A DNA stretch of 9,432 nucleotides from Candidatus Saccharimonadales bacterium (lineage in GTDB: Bacteria > Patescibacteriota > Saccharimonadia > Saccharimonadales > UBA4665): contig JANWHZ010000010.1 in the NCBI GenBank assembly GCA_025450135.1, positions 1 through 9,432 of the forward strand. The letters run 5' to 3'. Under the pieces are notes generated by a model. That model did not search any database and was not told the DNA's origin. It was given only the letters and a program-made list of their open reading frames with translations. The translations under genes and the position numbers were made by a program. Shown in pieces: positions 6,554-9,432 of this stretch; the first letter of the stretch is position 1; every line of letters begins with the position of its first letter.

Positions 6554-6649
6554 CTATCTTAAGACCTTACGCGCAAGACTAGCTGCTAAGATACCGATTA
6601 GAAAACCGCTGCCAAAAGTAAGAACTATATAGAATTCGTCACGGCTCAT
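6554..6649 (-). CDS. Small single-helix membrane peptide, 31 aa
   Basis: A short frame that begins MSRDEFYIVL and ends ARKVLR, then TAG. It is one hydrophobic helix (about 6-25) flanked by an acidic N-terminus and a basic C-terminus, the normal pattern of a single-pass membrane peptide. GGA five bases before the ATG is a modest ribosome binding site. The stop is 16 bases before the DUF4396 start, so it looks like the first or second gene of that operon. It is unrecognised. A role as partner or regulator of the membrane proteins downstream is only a guess. Confidence 0.5.
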   Translation of the reverse strand: MSRDEFYIVLTFGSGFLIGILAASLARKVLR

Positions 6650-6701
6650 TGCTATCCAGCACACCGACAACATATATCCGGTATGGATACCTTTTATGCA
6701 T
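6639..6701 (-). CDS. Possible 20-aa leader peptide frame
   Basis: ATG at 6701 opens a frame of 20 codons (begins MHKRYPYRIYVVGV, ends NEP) that closes with TGA at 6639-6641, overlapping the start of the 31-aa gene by 11 bases in another frame. The A of its ATG is the eighth base after a perfect TATAAT, so a leaderless mRNA would begin here. It may be a leader that couples translation to the next gene, or chance. Confidence 0.25.
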   Translation of the reverse strand: MHKRYPYRIYVVGVLDSNEP

Positions 6702-6708
6702 AGTCACC

Positions 6709-6714
6709 ATTATA
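6709..6714 (-). promoter_or_regulatory. -10 box (TATAAT) before the DUF4396/lysyltransferase operon
   Basis: A perfect TATAAT on the minus strand, preceded directly by TG. A -35-like TTGCTA (6739-6734) is present at a long 19-base spacing. The predicted start near 6701-6702 lies 52 bases before the 31-aa gene. Confidence 0.45.
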
Positions 6715-6773
6715 CAGACCGGCAGCAACACCGTAGCAATATGAAATGCTGTTCGTTGTTGGTTCGTAGATTA

Positions 6774-7379
6774 TTAAATAAGGAGACGGCGAAGAGGGCT
6801 GAGGCTTAGGTACTGCTTCAAGGGAAGGACCTTATGGTGCTTCACTATATACGCCTTATCTGCAAGCTGTAACATCGGTAGATCACTCAAGCTGTCGCTA
6901 TATGCTTCACGTACTTTCACGTCACCTACCTCCGCCCGAAAACGAGCGACTTTCTCCACCCCATAACAGTCTTTGCTTATTAGCTGGCCGGATCGTTTAT
7001 CGATCCTTGTCGCAATGATCTGATGGGCTTGCAGTCTTTTTGCAATTGATGCCAATAGAAACTCTGGCGATGCCGAGATAATTACACGCGCCTTTGTTGG
7101 CGGTTTGTCAATTGTCGGGAACCTAACCTTATGCCAGTTCTTATGCCAAAATCCAGCAACAGAGCGGTCGACATCGTCTATACCACGCAGAAAGCTGTAC
7201 TGGCCGCTTCTTCCTTTCGTCCTGCCTTCAACACCGAGCATATAACCTGCCCAGTGCCACGCTTGCTCTGGTAAGAAACGGATAATTTGTGGTTTACGGC
7301 GCAGACAGTAAAGGTAGAAGTCTAACGAACTATCACCGGAATATATTGTAAAGTCGAAATCAAATAGCTGCACTTCCAT
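6774..7379 (-). CDS. HAD-IB family phosphatase-like hydrolase
   Basis: A cytosolic 201-aa haloacid dehalogenase superfamily protein of subfamily IB. Motif I is DFDFT (D7 nucleophile, D9 acid/base, T11) followed by IYSGDSS. Motif II is Ser102 in VIISASP. Motif III is Lys143 in GVEKV. Motif IV is SDSLSDLPM (D162, D166), so all catalytic positions are kept. The cap region lies between motifs I and II (about 18-95). Phosphomonoester hydrolysis is expected; the substrate is not visible. It resembles the IB proteins I know from clostridia and candidate phyla. The start is fixed by motif I at residue 7. An extended -10 (TGG-TATAGT) ends eight bases before the ATG, so the mRNA is likely leaderless. 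It is divergent from a UbiA-like membrane protein; HAD domains are found with or fused to UbiA transferases elsewhere, hence a shared pathway is plausible. Confidence 0.88.
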   Translation of the reverse strand: MEVQLFDFDFTIYSGDSSLDFYLYCLRRKPQIIRFLPEQAWHWAGYMLGVEGRTKGRSGQYSFLRGIDDVDRSVAGFWHKNWHKVRFPTIDKPPTKARVIISASPEFLLASIAKRLQAHQIIATRIDKRSGQLISKDCYGVEKVARFRAEVGDVKVREAYSDSLSDLPMLQLADKAYIVKHHKVLPLKQYLSLSPLRRLLI

Positions 7380-7387
7380 CGAATGTG

Positions 7388-7396
7388 ACTATACCA
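7388..7396 (-). promoter_or_regulatory. Extended -10 of the HAD gene
   Basis: TGG-TATAGT on the minus strand (hexamer 7393-7388). Eight bases separate it from ATG 7379, leaving zero to two bases of leader. No good -35 was seen. Confidence 0.55.
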
Positions 7397-7436
7397 TCCA
7401 CGGCATTTGGCAGCCAGAGAAGCACTGTTATGCAGC

Positions 7437-7467
7437 AATTGTGACACGAAAATTGTGATGATATAAT
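7437..7467 (+). promoter_or_regulatory. Promoter of the UbiA-like gene, with a direct repeat
   Basis: TTGTGA (7439-7444, 4/6) and a perfect extended -10 TGA-TATAAT (hexamer 7462-7467) with a 17-base spacer. AATTGTGA occurs twice (7437-7444 and 7451-7458), 14 bases apart, once over the -35 and once in the spacer next to the extended -10; this could be an operator. Predicted start is at 7474-7476, next to the TTG at 7477. Confidence 0.65.
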
Positions 7468-7476
7468 CGAGCAAGC

Positions 7477-8787
7477 TTGAACAAGAAAATCAATAATCAT
7501 AGGTTATCCATTGCGGAGCCGCGAGCTTCGAGTCAAGGTAAGCGACATCCCCGTAGCTTGCTATCCTATCTGATACTGCCACGCCCCGGTGATGCGTTCA
7601 AAGTTAGTATTCCGCTATCAGGCTGGCTCGTAGCCAATGCCTTAACAAACTGGATGTGGTGGCGAGAGGGTCTCATCTTGGCAGTTGCCTTTGAGTACCT
7701 AATCTGCCAAGCACGATACCAATGGAACGATCTGCAGGGCAGAATATGGGACTCTTCAGCCCCATTGTCGAGCTCGAGAGGGCGCCTGCCTTCAGGCAAA
7801 CACGCTGTGTCACTCTCGATCGCCACGATTATAGCCCGTATTAGCATTGCGCTCGCCCTCTGCTTCTCTCCTTGGCATAGTCAGATATGGCCAGTGTCAG
7901 CACTTTACTTCGGTGTAGGTGCACTTGCCGTCACTGCGCTGACTCTCGTCTATGAACAGACGCGCCGAATACAACGCAGAGCCTCAACCCATTCCTTCGC
8001 ATCCTTCATGTTCATCACGCTATTAACAATTATTGGGTACCCGCTACGCTTTTCAGTAGGATTTTTGGTCACAGCTTCTAATCGAAGCATCGTGAGTGCG
8101 GTGCCGTTTATCGGCTATTTGATAGCGCTCGTACTCCTCGGCTTAATGGGTGCCACCATGCAGTGGTTACTTGAAGCAGCCTCATACGGAAATTTCGATA
8201 CAATAGGAAGAGTATTGGCGGTAAATCGAAAAATCCTGGCCAAACCCCATATATATCAAAATTGGCGATACGCCGGCTTCGAAGGTGAGCTGCAGGACGA
8301 TACGCCAATGAATGGCGCGGCGATATTCACATTAAAAAACACTGGGGCCCACATTTGGCAAATATGGAATCTAGCATATTTCTTCGGGAACTTTGTCAGT
8401 GTCGTAAGCGTACTTGCTACAGCACATCAAATTACAGCTTGGCCGATACTTGCAGCAATTTTGATTGCAACATTGACCATTTTTGAAGTACTCGCAAGAG
8501 CTACCAATGGCGGTAAGGCAGTTTTCGTTTCTACGTTATTGATGCTTTCTCTTGTGTGGCTAGCAACAGGACATCAGACTGATCAGCCCGCCGAACTATG
8601 CCTTCTGGTTGGGCTGCTATGGTTATCGATCTACATTACTTTCTATGTGATGAACTACGCGTCTTGTCTGGATATGCTGCAATACGCACGAAAAAACATG
8701 AGTGCTATTTGGCAAACAGCACATAGACACTATCCTCGGTGGTTTCATCCGAGGCACGTCTTCGCTCCATCGCACGTGGAGAAGTAA
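7477..8787 (+). CDS. UbiA-like polytopic membrane protein
   Basis: A 436-aa protein with about nine hydrophobic segments (e.g. 45-58, 64-78, 112-130, 136-157, 174-198, 207-225, 300-316, 320-340, 348-364, 374-394). Residues 84-110 resemble the first Asp-rich region of UbiA prenyltransferases: NDLQGRIWD keeps N84, D85, R89 and D92 but has Gly88 where the central Asp belongs, and RGRLPSG matches the RPLPSG that follows in the family. GYPLRFSVG (187-195) fits a later UbiA helix. A clear second Asp-rich motif is not visible, and the last 150 residues are not typical, so activity as a prenyl- or polyprenyl-phosphate transferase is uncertain. The start used is TTG, 9 bases after the -10 and without a Shine-Dalgarno. 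A TTG at 7558 is the alternative; the first in-frame ATG is too far inside. The divergent HAD gene may act in the same pathway. Confidence 0.7.
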   Translation: MNKKINNHRLSIAEPRASSQGKRHPRSLLSYLILPRPGDAFKVSIPLSGWLVANALTNWMWWREGLILAVAFEYLICQARYQWNDLQGRIWDSSAPLSSSRGRLPSGKHAVSLSIATIIARISIALALCFSPWHSQIWPVSALYFGVGALAVTALTLVYEQTRRIQRRASTHSFASFMFITLLTIIGYPLRFSVGFLVTASNRSIVSAVPFIGYLIALVLLGLMGATMQWLLEAASYGNFDTIGRVLAVNRKILAKPHIYQNWRYAGFEGELQDDTPMNGAAIFTLKNTGAHIWQIWNLAYFFGNFVSVVSVLATAHQITAWPILAAILIATLTIFEVLARATNGGKAVFVSTLLMLSLVWLATGHQTDQPAELCLLVGLLWLSIYITFYVMNYASCLDMLQYARKNMSAIWQTAHRHYPRWFHPRHVFAPSHVEK

Positions 8788-8855
8788 TACTGTTGGAAGA
8801 CTGCATAAACCAGCGTCACTAAGGTTTCATACTACGATTGAGCTACAAAAGTAAT

Positions 8856-9245
8856 TTAGGAAGTATGCAGCCAGACAAGTGCATCATTTTCCGACTGAAA
8901 GCTAGCTATTTTACCCTCTAGGCCGTTTGCGCGGGTCATAAGATCACGCAGGCTATCAACGCGTTTTGACGTGCCAAACACGGCGATTTTATCAAAGTCA
9001 AGGTCAAGCAGCAGAATGAGAATATGGGGGTTAACGCTAGAGCCATGGGCACGGTTCAAGATTAATACTGGCTTTGCTTGTTCGCGCAGTTCATATGCAC
9101 ATAATTTAATCTGATTAAATACGTACCTGAGCTCACGTTCAGTCCTATGCCCAGGCCTTTCAACGAAAATTACCCCGTCAGCAAAAAGTTCAATTTTGTC
9201 CTCTGTGTCGTTTGAAACATACATGCCGGTGTCATTGTGAGGCAT
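8856..9245 (-). CDS. STAS/SpoIIAA-like domain protein
   Basis: A soluble 129-aa protein resembling the SpoIIAA-like (STAS/SEC14-type) family. It has an N-terminal beta strand region with FADGVIFVERPG (21-32), then a helix (34-55), a strand PVLILNRAH (59-67), and the conserved C-terminal part LDFDKIAVFGTS (82-93) followed by helix RVDSLRDLM (95-103) and GKIASFQSENDALVWL (111-126). Family members are small single-domain proteins of unclear role, often thought to bind ligands or partners; no function can be assigned. ATG at 9245 is the likely start (an ATG lies seven codons in). GAGG seven bases upstream looks like a Shine-Dalgarno but falls before the predicted transcript start. It converges on the UbiA-like gene and diverges from the gene at 9320. 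Confidence 0.75.
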   Translation of the reverse strand: MPHNDTGMYVSNDTEDKIELFADGVIFVERPGHRTERELRYVFNQIKLCAYELREQAKPVLILNRAHGSSVNPHILILLLDLDFDKIAVFGTSKRVDSLRDLMTRANGLEGKIASFQSENDALVWLHTS

Positions 9246-9258
9246 TTTCTTGCCTCAC

Positions 9259-9287
9259 ACTATACAAAATTGCATAGAGCGAGGTAA
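9259..9287 (-). promoter_or_regulatory. Candidate promoter of the STAS-like gene
   Basis: TATAGT (9264-9259 on minus) preceded by TTTTG, with TTACCT (9287-9282, 3/6) 17 bases upstream. The predicted start near 9251 leaves about six bases before the ATG. Confidence 0.45.
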
Positions 9288-9304
9288 CGAAATTGTCGCG
9301 ACCA

Positions 9305-9313
9305 TGGTATGAT
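9305..9313 (+). promoter_or_regulatory. Extended -10 of the right-edge gene
   Basis: TGG-TATGAT (hexamer 9308-9313). The seventh base downstream is the G of GTG 9320, so a leaderless mRNA is predicted. No -35 is apparent. Confidence 0.5.
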
Positions 9314-9319
9314 CCCATT

Positions 9320-9432
9320 GTGAAGACATATGGCTGGTATTTTCAAAAGACATGGAAGTTCAGACTCAAGGCAATGATAGCAGGACTCGTCATCAGCGGA
9401 ATAGCGGTTGGCCTAATAATTCTGATCCCCGA
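9320..9432 (+). CDS. N-terminus of a membrane-anchored protein (partial)
   Basis: The frame opens with GTG and continues past the right edge for at least 37 residues. A basic, aromatic cytoplasmic stretch (MKTYGWYFQKTWKFRLK) is followed by a hydrophobic helix (about 18-36), the layout of a type II single-pass anchor or uncleaved signal. No upstream in-frame start exists before a stop, and the only nearby in-frame ATG is inside the helix, so GTG 9320 is the likely start. The product is unknown; a cell-envelope enzyme would fit the N-terminus but cannot be shown. Confidence 0.6.
   Translation, partial: MKTYGWYFQKTWKFRLKAMIAGLVISGIAVGLIILIP

Noticed and set aside
8801..8870. CTGCATA and TATGCAG inverted repeat around the UbiA-like/STAS junction.
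   Set aside because: The arms are seven bases and 56 bases apart, and one arm is inside the STAS-like coding sequence.
1..9432. UGA recoding, CRISPR array, tRNA genes, insertion sequences or a defence cassette.
   Set aside because: TGA ends real genes and does not interrupt others; I found no regularly spaced repeats, tRNA-like T-loop and acceptor pattern, transposase, or recognised defence domain.

Overview
The window reads as a stretch of a small bacterial chromosome, most likely from the candidate phyla radiation (Patescibacteria), with Saccharibacteria (TM7) as my best guess. This is inference. It rests on short genes with little operon padding, a moderate GC content, many small membrane proteins with no obvious function, a DEAD-box helicase with a DEVD box, and a C-terminal protein style that I associate with that group. 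The standard genetic code fits: TGA acts as a true stop at the ends of the lysyltransferase and DUF4396 genes, which argues against the UGA-recoding relatives. I see no phage, IS element, CRISPR array, rRNA or tRNA.

Layout, left to right. The tail of a plus-strand frame ends at 114, followed by about 230 bases without a gene. An unrecognised 165-residue protein lies on minus (342-839). An RRM RNA-binding protein with a Gly-rich tail (1051-1362, plus) is closed by a clear hairpin. A dihydrofolate-reductase-like oxidoreductase (1593-2144, plus) converges on a DEAD-box RNA helicase (2235-3419, minus). A 53-residue two-helix membrane protein follows (3616-3777, minus). Next comes a minus-strand set that reads 6649 to 3879: a 31-residue single-helix peptide, a DUF4396 membrane protein, and a large membrane protein with a phosphatidylglycerol lysyltransferase (DUF2156) domain. 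A HAD-IB phosphatase-like gene (6774-7379, minus) is divergent from a UbiA-like polytopic membrane protein (7477-8787, plus). A STAS/SpoIIAA-like protein (8856-9245, minus) is divergent from the start of a membrane-anchored protein that runs off the right edge (9320 onward).

How they may work together. The RRM protein and the helicase are both RNA-remodelling factors. Each has a roughly 90-110 base 5' leader containing a hairpin with a 9-bp AU-rich lower stem that ends just upstream of the Shine-Dalgarno sequence, which suggests shared post-transcriptional (for example temperature) control. The lysyltransferase, UbiA-like and HAD proteins all point to envelope lipid or cell-surface chemistry. 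Several genes (1593, 7379, 7477, 9320 and perhaps 6080) have an extended -10 box (TGN-TATNNT) only 6-9 bases before the start codon, so leaderless transcription looks common here. I found no convincing new defence system or other complete novel machine. The most useful leads are the paired leader hairpins, the leaderless-start pattern and the divergent HAD/UbiA-like pair.
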